From positions 89,467 to 119,601 of the forward strand of contig WIDE01000100.1 of assembly GCA_015039315.1 (NCBI GenBank): a stretch of DNA of 30,135 bases, given 5' to 3'. Below, piece by piece: positions 10,260 through 20,904 of this stretch. The notes beneath the pieces are model-generated. The model ran no database searches and was not told the origin of the DNA. It was given only the letters and a program-made list of their open reading frames with translations. Each line of letters starts with the position of its first letter. The first letter of the stretch is position 1. This DNA comes from Clavulina sp. PMI_390 (lineage: Eukaryota; Basidiomycota; Agaricomycetes; Cantharellales; Hydnaceae). The translations under genes and the position numbers were made by a program.

Positions 10260-10688
10260 TTTGGGAGTGTATGTTACAACCTCCATATGAGGATCTCAGC
10301 TTGATCTCATGAGGGTACGCAAGGATAATGTAGAGTTTCTACCCTCTATCGGAAGGGCAGATCTCGGTTGTTAGTGTGTGTGCGGTGCAGCTCGTATTTG
10401 TCTCTGGTGTGGGTTGTTGTTCCACGACGAATCGGGCCTATTTGAAAGGTCAGGACCTTCTATAGGTCTGAGCTCATCAAACTTCTCTACATATAAATAG
10501 CCTCACCAGGTCCTCCAGCCGATTAAATCATTTGACGCGCTTCTCACTATCTTGTGAGGCCCTGACCCACTTTACAAGATAAGAACCACACTCACCATCA
10601 GATATGGATCTCCTAGCGGTTGAACACCGCCGGGGTTTTGATCTATGATAAGCTCCTTTGTGTCGAAATCGCAAATAGCACCACCTTT
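10260..10688. promoter_or_regulatory. Divergent intergenic region between F-box-like and MYND genes
   Basis: A TATA-like sequence (TATAAATA) is at 10492-10499 on the plus strand, about 190 bp before the MYND start codon, so a long leader or a leader intron is possible. A block at 10389-10409 (agctcgtatttgtctctggtg) matches the block at 2132-2152 in the equivalent region. Confidence 0.5.
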
Positions 10689-12519
10689 ATGATTGTGCAA
10701 TCCGAATCAGATGCTGTGAAACTTTCGAAGGAACGTCTTCCTCGCATTGTGGCTGCTGCAGGACTATCTCACCTTCGGCCCAAACTTCAAACGGCTCCAA
10801 TGCTATGGAAACTTCTCACGCAGCGCCTCCGCTCGCAAAGCTTTTCCCCTCATTACTCCCATTTCCTCTCTGTTGGTGGTTTCGAGACTATAGCGAGCAT
10901 CGTCATCGATTGTGTCGATCTTCCGTTCAGACTTCCGGATTCCAACGTGAGCCTATAATCGTACAAGTCATTTGATTGATATATGAAATCCATCACTGTA
11001 GGAGCCGACCACATGGGTCGAAGCTGTTGATTGCCTCGCTTACTTGATGCTATGGTCACGCACTTATCCCAACGATCCGAATGCACATATTCGGCCCAAT
11101 TTGGGTAATCTATTCGCTCCTCTAAACATAGCTCTCACCTCCCCGGGGGCATGGGATCCCGTAAGTGGAGTTGATGCTCCTGGTTCGGCGAGGTACCGAG
11201 AGTCGTTGTTAGCTTTGGTAGTGAACCTCATGAGGGACTCACTGCGTATTCCAATCTCACCAGATTTAGGGTGAGCCTGCTCTCTCGATCACACTAAGAG
11301 GAGATCCTGATTGCCTCATGCATCCCAAAAGGCTATACTTTGACGCGTTACCACCACAGATATTCATGATCCAAGATGTGTTGCAGAGAGATGCGGCATT
11401 CCGGCAATCGGCCGCTAGTAACGCCAACATTCCTACATTGATTTTTGGCCAAGCTTACCGTAGACCTGGGGTCAGAGACCGACTCGCTACTTCAATGCGC
11501 TCCAATGGTTCTTCAACCTTGACTCGCTTTACCACCGCGTTGAAGGCCCTTCACGCAAGCTGGGAAGAAACAACAGACATTGTCCTTGCAACGGAGGTTG
11601 TGCTTGTTTGCGATATCGTTCAACTCTTTTCAGACCCCTTGGAAGATGCCATGAATGGCTCCTTGGTGCGGATATTTGACGAGCAAAACGGTTTCCAGAA
11701 CATGAGTAAGGTGGTACAGAATATGCGCAATGTGGCATCGAACCGCGAGCATCCTATTCACCAGCTATACGACGGTGACTGGTTTTCTGCTCCTATGGAA
11801 GCCTGGGGCCACTTGATTGGATGTATAGCGCAATTCTCGCTCTTGTCTGCTGCTGAAGCAGTCATTGAATGCAAGATTTTATACCATCTCGAATGGTACA
11901 TGCTCTCTTTTGCTGTTCGGAACGAAACATCTAATGAGGAGTTCGAAGGTACTGTCTTCCCGAGCTCCTAAATTCGTCTATACTTCTATGGACGATGGGG
12001 TAATCTCAGTTTATACCTGGAATTATGTAGGGGGAATAACAGCAACTTTCACCCTTTTCGCAAGAATGCTGATTATTGTAATGGGAAATTCTACGTCAGA
12101 ACGCCGTCGCAGAGAGTTCCGACACCAACTTCTCTCGTCCTATCGTCGTTATGTGGGAAGGAGGAACACCCAAGGCATTCCAAGCCCTCCGCCACCCCCA
12201 GAGCTCTTCAGTGAGAGATGGCTGTTCCCTTATGAGTATATCAACGATTTGGACCAGGAACCGACATGTGCCGCTATTGCGTGCGATACGGCGTGGAGTG
12301 AGGATATGGATATGCTGCGGTGTGTGAGATGCAAGAAATCATACTACTGCTCCAAAGCTTGCCAGAAACGGTATGTTGGTTCAACCTAGAACTTGCTCCC
12401 TAAGAAAGACGGACGTTCTTCCTCAGACGCCCTAGTTCTGTTGGTCGTTTGTCGTCTGAACTGATGCATTTCTTTGTAGTGATTGGAAGTCCCACAAGCC
12501 CGACTGTTTCCCAGCATAG
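10689..12519 (+). CDS. MYND-type zinc finger protein
   Basis: Five-exon model: 10689-10946, 11002-11270, 11332-11948, 12031-12370, 12480-12519, all introns GT-AG, 507 aa. Exon 1 (86 codons), exon 5 (40 nt) and all phases equal those of the paralogue at 2445. The ATG at 10689 was chosen because it starts MIVQSESDAVKLSKER in register with that paralogue; the upstream open frame from 10620 is not conserved. The C-terminal MYND finger is complete: C-x4-C (CAAIAC), C-x2-C (CVRC), YYC-x3-C (YYCSKAC), then DWKSH-x3-C from the last exon. The rest is a long helical region without a named domain. The probable role is a zinc-dependent interaction protein; partners are unknown. Confidence 0.82.
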
Positions 12520-13019
12520 GCACTCACGCTCTGGCGAATTTGATAGTAGCAAGCAACAGGCCGTCCCCTTTTCGAAGCGAATGTATTATTCCGAGTGCAT
12601 ATTGTATTCTTTTCATGCCGGTCTGACGAGCGATTCGGAGGTCGGAGACGAGTGTGCTGATCAAGCAAAAAAGAAAGTTTCCTCGGTGGCAGATCTCCAA
12701 CGAATGAATTAACGTCACATGTGACAGCTCTGTCACCATAAATTGGCTCGTTTGAGCTTTGACCGTCCAGAGCACAGAAAGCATCGTCAAAACCCACCGC
12801 GATGAACGCGAGACGTCTTATTAACCTTATTATAACATCTCATGGAAAGCGTTGTCCTCGTTCTGGCCCGTAACGCTCATGATCGCTCACGGACGTGTCG
12901 GTCCGCCAAATGTTGACAGGTTCTCGCGTGTGATATAAAAAATAGCTTCTTTTCGTTCTCTCCCCCCTTCGACTCCTCGTCCTCGTGTTTTGTTTCCCTC
13001 CTCCATCACCATCATCATC
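12520..13019 (+). promoter_or_regulatory. Intergenic region with the dioxygenase gene promoter
   Basis: No gene is seen. A TATA-like motif (TATAAAA) is at 12934-12940, about 80 bp before the dioxygenase start codon. It is followed by a pyrimidine-rich leader at about 12945-13015 ending in catcatcatcATG. CT-rich leaders of this kind are common in well-expressed fungal genes, which fits the strong C-ending codon preference of the gene downstream. Confidence 0.5.
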
Positions 13020-16000
13020 ATGTCGACTCCGTTACCTCCAATGACGAGCAACCCGAAAGCTAAGCACACGGGATTCTTCCATGGCACTGTCCACGCCATC
13101 GACGCTGGCCTCGAGAACGTCAGCTTGGCTGCCGAGGCTCTCTCGAGATCCTTCTCACACGTCCCTGCCGTCACCACCGACTTTGACGAACGCGAGAGGC
13201 AGTCTGCGATTGGTGGTGCCATCGAGGCCGTTCGCGCTCAAGTGAAGCGCGGTCTCCCTGTTACTGCTCCTCCATTGGAAGCTATCGTGAGTGTTGAACT
13301 TCTAAATCGACCACCATTCGTCTTACCCGAACTTCCCACTACACCCATATAGTCTGCTCTCATCGATGGCTTCGAGTTCTCGCACAAGCACACCGAGGGT
13401 CTCGATGATCGCAAGATGGCTCTCGAGCTCGTTCTCGTCCTTCTCTCGCGTTCACCCGTGTCCAACTTTACACGCGAGCTGGAACACAAGGCGGTCGCGC
13501 TGCTCTATCGTGATTTGCCCCACCCTCCTTCCACGAACATGGGCCAAAAGTGGCAGTTCCGCTCCGCGGATGGCTCAGGTAACGCGCGTCTCGAGCCTGA
13601 CATGGGCAAGGCCGGCACGACATATAGTCGCAGCTGCACTAGCACCCACGCCGTGCCTCCCAACGAGCTCCCCGATCCGGGCCTCGTTTACGATATGCTT
13701 ATTCGTCGTGACAAGGTATGGCTAATGTTCTTCCCCCGCGTTGCTATTTTCAGCCGCTTTGCTTCTGTGATCCGCTGAACACTGTTCGCTAAATGCTTTC
13801 TCTGCCTCGATTCAGTTTGTTCCTCACCCCGCTGGTCTCTCCGGCTTGTTCTTCAATTATGCTACGACTGTCATCCACAGCGTATTCCGTACCTCACGCA
13901 CAGACTGGAATGTTAACGAGACGTCGTCCTATGTCGACATGGGTATCCTTTATGGCAACACCCAGGCTCACCAAGGTTAGTAAAGCTATTCCGCCATAAA
14001 AATCAGGCTTCAATATGCTCACACTTGCTATCACAGACAAGATGCGTATCGTTGATGGTCTTGGGAAGATTGTCCCTGATACCTTTGCTGAGACTCGTAT
14101 CCTCAGCTTGCCCCGTGGTGTGACTGCAGTACGTTGGATTTCCATATTCATCATGTCTCGTCCAGAGTGCTAATCCCTCTCTTGCCAGCTCCTTGTTATG
14201 TTTAACCGAAACCATAACTACCTCGCGGATATGCTGCTTGCGATCAATGAGCGTGGTCACTGGTCATCCGACCTAGCTTCCCTCACACCTGCTCAGATTC
14301 AGCAGCAGGACTACGAGATCTTCAATACTGCGCGTCTGATCAACGCGTTCACCTACGCTAACGTGGTCATGGGAGACTACCTCGCTGGTATTCTTGGCAC
14401 CGTTCGGTGGGTTGCATTCTAAGTCATTCTGTTTTAAATCCCTGTCTGACCCCCATTGTTGCATCCAGTGATGGCTCATCCTGGACCCTCGATATTGGCG
14501 GTGAACGCCGCGAGGCTGACCACACCATCCTCGAGCGCGGTGCCGGCAACTCTTGCTCCGTCGAGTTCAACGTGCTCTATCGTCTGCATCCCGCCATGTC
14601 TGCCGAAGACGCCGCCTTCACCGAGCAGCTCTTCCGCTCTCCCCTGCTCTTCGGCCCCGATGCCAACTTTGACGAGATCACCCCCGAGCTATTCGAGCTC
14701 AAGGTCTCAGGTCTCTCGCTTGGTCGGCCGATCGACCCCGCGACGTTCAAGAGCATGAGCGAGGATCAGCGGAATGCGCTCAAGGACGACTCGAAGCCGA
14801 GGGATTATTTGGGCTTGTACAAGGCGGAGGCGGATAGGAAGAAGAATAGGCTCGGCACGTTCCCGAGGGATTGGAAGACGGGCAGGGTGGATGATGATTT
14901 GCTTGCTGATGCGCTCATCAAGGCTATTTCGGTCCCTGCTGCGTCGTTCAAGGCCCGAGGTGTCCCTGGTGTCATGAGGGTCATTGAGATTCTCGTACGT
15001 TCTATCTCTATTTTGATGGGTGCTTGGGGCCGATTGACTGAACAACACTTTTCTACCTATAGGGTATCCAACAAGCTCGTAACTGGGGCTGCTGCACACT
15101 CAATGAGTTCCGTCGCTTCCTCGGCCTCAAACCCTACCACACTTTCGAGGAATGGAACCCCGACCCCGTCATCGCTGATGCTGCCAAGAAGCTGTACCGC
15201 ACCCCCGAGAACATTGAGCTCTACGTCGGTCTCGTTGCGGAGGAGAGCAAGCCTGTTGGCGATGGAGCGGGTCTTTGCCCGAGCTATACGATGAGCCGTG
15301 CTATTTTGGCTGATGCTGTGGCGCTTGTTCGTGGTGATAGGCACTTGACCTATGATTGCACGGTGCGTTGGGGTTGTCTTATCTCTAGGTCCCGATGAGA
15401 CTTATGTTTTGATATTATATAGCCCTTCAACCTCACTGCTTGGGGCTTCACTGGTACGTATCGATGTTTCCGCTGGCAGGGGATCGTATTCTGACTGTTC
15501 ACTCTCAACAGAGGCATCCCGCAACATCTACAACGCTGCGAACGGCGGTATGCTTGGCCGCATCATCCAGCGTGGCCTGCCCCGTCACTTCCCCGCGACC
15601 TCCGTCTACATGCACTTCCCTCTTGTCACACCCACTGGCCAGCCCCACTCGATGGACAAGGTCCTGGAGCGCATCGGCCAGTACGACGACTACACGCACG
15701 GTACGCCCGAGAAGCTCGGCCCGATCAAAGCCGTCATGGAGCCCGCTGCGATCTATGCCGCTCTCGCCGACGAGTCGACCGCTCCTCTCGTCACGCCATA
15801 CGGCGAGGCGATCTCGGACGTGTGCCTCACGCCGAGCTTCCTCACTGTTATTGATGAGCCCGCCAAGTATGCACGCGTGACGCAGTTGGTCCAGACACTC
15901 TTCTTCCCTGCTGGTGATGAGAGGAAGGAGCACATGAAGTGGTTCTATGACCGCACCCTCGAGCTCGTCAAGGAGAAGAGTCTTGAGCTTGTAGCGAAGG

Positions 16001-17578
16001 AGGATGGGAGAGAGATCAGCACGCATATGGTGGATGTTGTGAAGGATGTGTTCAGACTTGTACCTGTCCACTGGGCAAGCACCAAGATTGTGAGTGCATC
16101 TTTTTCGAGTATTATGCCACCCTGGCTTAGATGACTCGTGGCTGATGGATTCCCCTGTGTCCCATTTGGTTTGTCTAGGCTGGCCTTCCCATCAAAACCG
16201 TTGCCGAGCCTCGTGGCATCTACTATGAGCAGCAGATGTACCAGATGCTCAAGGAGATCTATACGTGTGTTACGATGTTCTGAACTCCCGCTCAAGTGTT
16301 AAAATTGACCTCGCTGTTTTGCTGTGCAGCTATCTCTACCACGAAGTCGACCCCACGCTCAAGATCCCTCTCCGCAAGGAGGCGAAGGAGAACGTCGAGC
16401 GCCTGAAGCGCTTCGTCAAGCTCAGCTTGCACGAGGCCAAGGGTGGCGTGAGTCACTTCTGTTGCTAGTTGACTCAATCCAGATCCTGACGATATTGTGT
16501 AGGTTGGTGTGACCATGCTTGCGTCGGTTGCGGGTCTATTTTTGGGCGACCATCGCCACGGTGTCAACACGGTCCTCAAGCGTCTGCTATCTCTGGGCTC
16601 GTCGATCGATGAGACTGCCAACGATATCTTGGCCTTCATCTCCACTGCCTCTATCGAGCTCTCCCAGAGTACGTCCCTGTCATGATTCCTTGATCATAGA
16701 ATGCTACTGACGAGCTATATATCCAGCTTTCACCCATGTCCTCAACTTCTTCCTCGCTCCCAGCAAGCCCCACGAACTCGAGGATGGCTACGAGGAGAAC
16801 ATCGAGACCTACAACACCAAGATCGAGCTGCAGGGCAAGATCTCTGCTCTCTGCACCAGCACATCTCCTGACGCCGAGGCAACCTTGATTGGCTACATTC
16901 GTGAAGCTCTTCGTACGTGCTTTTTTCACTTGCTTTCATAATCGCTTCCGATTAATCATTCTTGTTTATGACGTAGGTCTTGACCCTGTCGTTGATGGCG
17001 TCTATCGTTATGCCACTGAGGCTGGATCGGTCGGCGGCGTCAAGTTTGATAAGGGTGATCGTCTCTGGTTCGATCTCCGCGCCGCAGGCAGCGACCCCAA
17101 CATCTTTGAGTCGCCCTCCAAGATTGACCCGAACCGCCCCGCGAACCTGTACTCGGTGCTGCGTGGCGACACCGCCTTCAAGGTATTGGGCGAGGAGTTT
17201 GTATTGGGTGCGACTGCACAGGTTGTCAAGGCTATGTTCTCGGGTCTCAAGAGCGCGAGGAGGACGCATGGCCCAACTGGTTTGCTGAGGCGTTTCAAGG
17301 ACGTCATCGATGCCCCTGTTGATGAGGTCGAGTACGACGAGGTTGAGCCAGCTGATCCCAATGATGCAGTGGCCTTGTTGAGTGGAGGCAAAATCAAGAA
17401 GTATAAGTGGAAGACAGTGGAGGGTGATGTTGTGTGGAGGTGGGCGTACTTGAATCCGGAGGATTCGAATAGGCTGACAGAGTGGGCAACTGGCCTGACG
17501 CTGAATGTGAGTGCTTTTCGATTCCGCATTATTTGCCAACAGGCTATTAACCTCCTGATTCCGCAGTACGATTTGTAA
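13020..17578 (+). CDS. Ppo-type fatty-acid dioxygenase / P450 fusion (linoleate diol synthase family)
   Basis: Fifteen-exon model, 1210 aa: 13020-13286, 13353-13715, 13816-13975, 14037-14128, 14189-14406, 14469-14994, 15063-15362, 15423-15453, 15512-16089, 16179-16264, 16330-16447, 16503-16668, 16727-16912, 16977-17506, 17567-17578; every intron is GT-AG and the frame is unbroken. The N-terminal heme-peroxidase-type half has the putative distal His231 (TVIHSVFRTS), Tyr404 and proximal His407 (NVLYRLHP). In the family this half adds oxygen to linoleic or related C18 acids, giving a hydroperoxide. The C-terminal P450 half has an ExxR (E1028-R1031, REALRLDP). At the heme-thiolate site it reads GDTAFKVLGEEF, with Val1100 where Cys is expected. 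The I-helix region reads IELSQTFTHVLNFFL, where the family usually has an ANxxQ motif. I infer a dioxygenase that releases hydroperoxide with an inactive isomerase half, as reported for the 10-dioxygenase PpoC of Aspergillus. Family products act as oxylipin signals in sporulation and as volatile precursors. Confidence 0.9.
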
Positions 17579-17940
17579 TCGTTACATGACAACGCTGAAA
17601 TTATCTCCGCCTTCCTGTGATTCGTATACCCCGTATGACCTCGAGCTCTTTATATCGCGTCGATAACCTTGGATGTACAAGCTCCTTTCAATTTATCCCT
17701 CCAAGTTCTCAGCTCGTGATTCTCTCCAGAATACTGCTTCCATGAATAATGGACTGGCTGTGTATATTCATGCCACAGAAGGTTGAGAATAGCAGCCATT
17801 TAGCTTATTGAGGTGGTATTCCGCTTTGCCTCGTGCATCAATGCGTTGCCATCGCATCAATCGTTAACGCACTGCCTCGCCACAAAACACAAAACACATT
17901 CATCCGCTCAATATTTCCACGCCATCCCCCCTCCAGATTC
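17579..17940. other. Intergenic region downstream of the dioxygenase gene
   Basis: This 362-bp stretch contains the 3' flank of the dioxygenase gene and the presumed promoter of the next gene. A C-rich leader (gccatcccccctccagattc) directly precedes the ATG at 17941. I see no gene or repeat. Confidence 0.4.
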
Positions 17941-18713
17941 ATGGATCCTCAAGCTCGGCTCATCCGAGTTACCCGCCGGTTACGCGATGTCATTGAGAGT
18001 AGATTCTCCTCGTCTGCGTTCAATGGCCTCTGCGACTTCCTCAATGTAAGCACACATCAAACGATCCATCAAGCGGCGCTCATGTCATTGCCTTTCAAAG
18101 CAAGCCCAAGGCAATCACCAACAACTCAACGAGCTAGTTGACAGAGTTGAGAAACTTGCGACGAGTATTGTGTCTTTTGGCTCTGAATCCAACTCCAGGG
18201 GTCAATCTCGCCGCTACACCGTTGCCGCGGGTCGGTCTTGGATCTGGTGGGACTATGAATCCCTCCCAGCACCTCTTCAATCTACCAGTGATTTGTTCAA
18301 CTCTACTATCGAGCGTTTCAGAGAGTGAGCATGCTATGCACAGAACCCCACACATGCTTTTCATCTATGGCTTACTGAGCGGTGCTAAACTAGTGTTATA
18401 CAGTCTGTAGACGCTGAACTACGTTCCGTTATCCCTATCGGGTCAAGCAAGCTTCAGTGGCTGTTCAAAGCAAAAGAAATCAAGATGGTGCTTGGACACT
18501 GCATCCGCCGCCTTGACATCGCAATTGCGGAGTGCTCGGTAAGTTTTCTTACAGGAAATACCACCCAAGGTCCGCGGAAATCTAATGGCAGCTTTAATCC
18601 CCGCGTCAAAGCTCAACGGCGCTTTGACGGCAGTGAACGAGGTCCGAGAATTGCGCCAAGAAATCTCCAGGCCTTATCCGCCACCTCTCCTTGCTTCTGT
18701 TGCCGTCTGCTGA
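17941..18713 (+). CDS. Putative STAND/NLR-type N-terminal helical domain protein, possibly truncated
   Basis: Four-exon model: 17941-18045, 18101-18324, 18394-18538, 18612-18713, about 191 aa. Introns 1-3 (55, 69, 73 nt) have GT-AG ends and keep frame. The start MDPQARLIRVTRRLRDVIES follows a C-rich leader. The protein is helical with regularly spaced leucines (LNELVDRVEKLATSIVSF). It contains SSKLQWLFKAKEIKMVLGHC, like the helix-loop-helix at the end of the N-terminal domain of many fungal STAND (NACHT/ankyrin or TPR) proteins. No NACHT or repeat domain follows. The frame stops at 18711-18713, 65 bp before a duplicated sequence and assembly gap. The same frame is open again from 18714 to 19058 through the gap, so the stop or the local assembly may be wrong. 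Family assignment is by pattern only. Confidence 0.5.
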
Positions 18714-18777
18714 GGCTGTTCAGGCTCTCCAAACACCGTCGAAGTAGCGGACCTCTCATCAATCTGGCGATGGATAA

Positions 18778-18863
18778 TGGCTGCCGATTTGGGGGTCGAA
18801 ATTAGATGCTTGGTTNNNNNNNNNNTGGCTGCCGATTTGGGGGTCGAAATTAGATGCTTGGTT
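18778..18863. repeat. Assembly gap (10 N) flanked by identical 38-bp copies
   Basis: The 38 bases at 18778-18815 are repeated exactly at 18826-18863, and the ten Ns at 18816-18825 lie precisely between them. This is the pattern left when two contigs with overlapping ends are scaffolded with a nominal gap instead of being merged. Collapsing one copy and the Ns would remove 48 positions, a multiple of three. I see no sign of a natural tandem repeat on either side. Confidence 0.85.
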
Positions 18864-20370
18864 TACAAAGCCGGCATCGAGGACATTCTACTACAGCTAC
18901 GGACTATTATAATAGCGGAAAGGGATAGAACTTTCTATAATACAGTGTTTTGTGTACATAAGGACCTTTGGCCTAGTAGTTTACATTCTTGTCGTAGCAA
19001 TCCTATCAGAAGTCCACGTGGCTCTTCCCGATACCCGCCCCTCTCTAGTTCAGCTTAGACCATCCTTTTTCTCTCTACTTCCTTCCCTCTTTGTGACTGC
19101 TGATAGCGCTACTGGAATATGACATGAACCGAAATCTGGAGGCGAGGCCCGACTCTGCAGTGTAGATAACGGAATGGCGAGAAGAGGAGAGCGTTTGCCT
19201 AAGATCGTTCGATGTGGTATTTTTTTTCGGCGTCAATGTCCTACGTCCACGAAATATGAATTGGGACAACCACCTTGGTCCATTTCAATGGGCGTATTAG
19301 GCGCCCGTAGCACCTTCGTGTCTGCTACTAGGTGAGACAGCCGATGCGATTGCTCGACTATTGGCCGGTCGTCTCGGAGTACAAATCAGCAGTGAGTTGG
19401 TTGTTGTGCGTCGTAGCGTGAGGGTTCCCTGTTGAGGACAGCAACTCGTCAGTGTCGGAGCAAAAGCCTTACTGGGAGTTCCACTGATTTTGTTCAACTC
19501 AGTGCGCCGCCAACACATCGTCTAATGATGAGCATTTTGAACAGTAGAGACAAAAAGTAGCCTCAATGGGCGCTGCTGTTTTGGATGAGTTTGTATTCAA
19601 AGTCTGATGAGAGTTGGTTATATATGCCACTGGAGCGAAAGCGATTGGAGAGCATCTTACTACGGATCAGCACCTTCACGGGCTCAATCCCGCCGGAAGA
19701 ATGGCAACTCGGACAGCCTTGCTTGGCGAGGCTGAGCGTCCCAAAGGCCATAATTAGCCCGAACAGCAGCGAGGTGGTTGATCAGGTAAAGGTACCGATT
19801 AAAAATGAGGGGCAGTCTTTAGGAGAGACACGATGAGTGTCTTGACACTTCTCAAAGATAAGAAGAACGCATCGATACGGAGAGGGTGACATAGCCTTTA
19901 GAAGTGAGCTCGAAGGAGCTAGCTTGCGTGACAGGGACCGGAGATAATCGTGCAGCCGATGAGTTGCTTTGCGAGGCCGTTTGTTCAAAAGTTTCGCTAG
20001 GGGAACGGGAGGGAGCAGCAACGGTGAGATAGACGAGGAGCTGGCATGTAGGTTCGGGTGTGCCGCATGAGGTTCGAGTGTGATGGTCGCTAGACCTCAG
20101 TGTTCATACTACGAAGTCGGAGCGCAAGGGCCATGATGCAGAGGGCAAGGTCAGGGATTTTGACCAAAAACGAGGGAGACAATCGCACTCACATATCCGT
20201 CATTCCCAAACGTGAATGGTAAGTCTCGGCCTGAAGATATGAATGAACCAGCTGACACGAGAAACTAGAGAGAGGGGCGTGTTAGGAGCAGGTGAATAGT
20301 GCGCCCCGATTATGCTCGCCAGTAAGATGACCCCAATCAAGTGGGGCCTGGGCCCCCGATCAGATGCATA
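18864..20370. other. Gene-poor stretch, nothing recognised
   Basis: No frame here carries a domain I recognise. Short frames exist, for example a plus-strand stretch near 19310-19440 (LLLGETADAIARLLAGRLGV) and a minus-strand stretch near 19700-19760, but none is supported by splice structure or paralogy. They may be relics of decayed genes. A TA dinucleotide at 20369-20370 marks the edge of the adjacent inverted-repeat element. Confidence 0.35.
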
Positions 20371-20902
20371 CTGTACAAATACGATAGTTAATTCAGTCAC
20401 GCATCACAGCAGCCCATGAGGTGAATTAAAAAGTAACGCATAACGGGGCCTTGAGGGTGCCCCGAAGATTGCCGAAGTCGCCGAAAATGCCGAAAATGCC
20501 GAAAATGCCGAAAATACTCCAAAAAAATCAGAAAAATCTCCCAAAACACCTAAAACTATCCCAATTTCTCATAAATCTTGCATATGATGCGTAATGTGTA
20601 TCTAGGTTTGTGGAAAGGCGCCGCGATGTGTGACCTGGTGAACCTGTCACAGTAGCGTCACAGCCGTATGTCCTCAGAATTGATCCCCCACTTGCAAAAG
20701 ATTGTTCTGCTAAGTTTATGATCAAGCATGGGCTACGGTATGGCTCTCTGGCCTATTTGGGGTCCTCAAACTGCAGTTTAGAAACCCTGGACTGGTGAAT
20801 AATCACGTGTCACGGAAGGCAATGAATTAATGACTTATGGCTTCCTGGTCTTGAATTACGTCACGGTCACACCCCAGTGAATTATCTATCGTATTTGTAC
20901 AG
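20371..20902. mobile_element. MITE-like element with terminal inverted repeats and TA target duplication
   Basis: The 25 bases at 20371-20395 (beginning CTGTACAAATACGATAG) are matched in inverted orientation by 20878-20902 with one mismatch. Both ends are flanked by TA (20369-20370 and 20903-20904), consistent with a TA target-site duplication as in Tc1/mariner-type elements. The 532-bp interior encodes no transposase and has a short tandem repeat at 20471-20515 and several gtgac/gtcac inverted motifs. It is a non-autonomous element, with the superfamily inferred only from the TA duplication. Confidence 0.7.
20471..20515. repeat. Nine-base tandem repeat, five units
   Basis: Five consecutive units occur: gccgaagtc followed by four exact gccgaaaat. 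They lie inside the inverted-repeat element. The unit length is a multiple of three, but no long frame runs through, so it is probably a microsatellite-like expansion. Confidence 0.85.
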
Positions 20903-20904
20903 TA

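Noticed and set aside
14707..16071. Long minus-strand frames (up to 188 codons) opposite the dioxygenase gene
   Set aside because: They are antisense shadows of GC-rich, codon-biased exons 6-9, whose plus-strand frame shows clear family motifs.
16952..17592. Two overlapping 194-195 codon minus-strand frames
   Set aside because: They are antisense to exon 14 of the dioxygenase gene and lack motifs.
18539..18554. A 16-base GT…AG segment as an intron in the STAND-like gene
   Set aside because: It is too short for a spliceosomal intron; a 73-nt intron with the same donor and an in-frame acceptor at 18611 fits the size range of the other introns.
20471..20515. Possible CRISPR-like or satellite array
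   Set aside because: Units are contiguous nine-mers without spacers, and the host is a eukaryote; it is a simple tandem repeat inside a MITE-like element.
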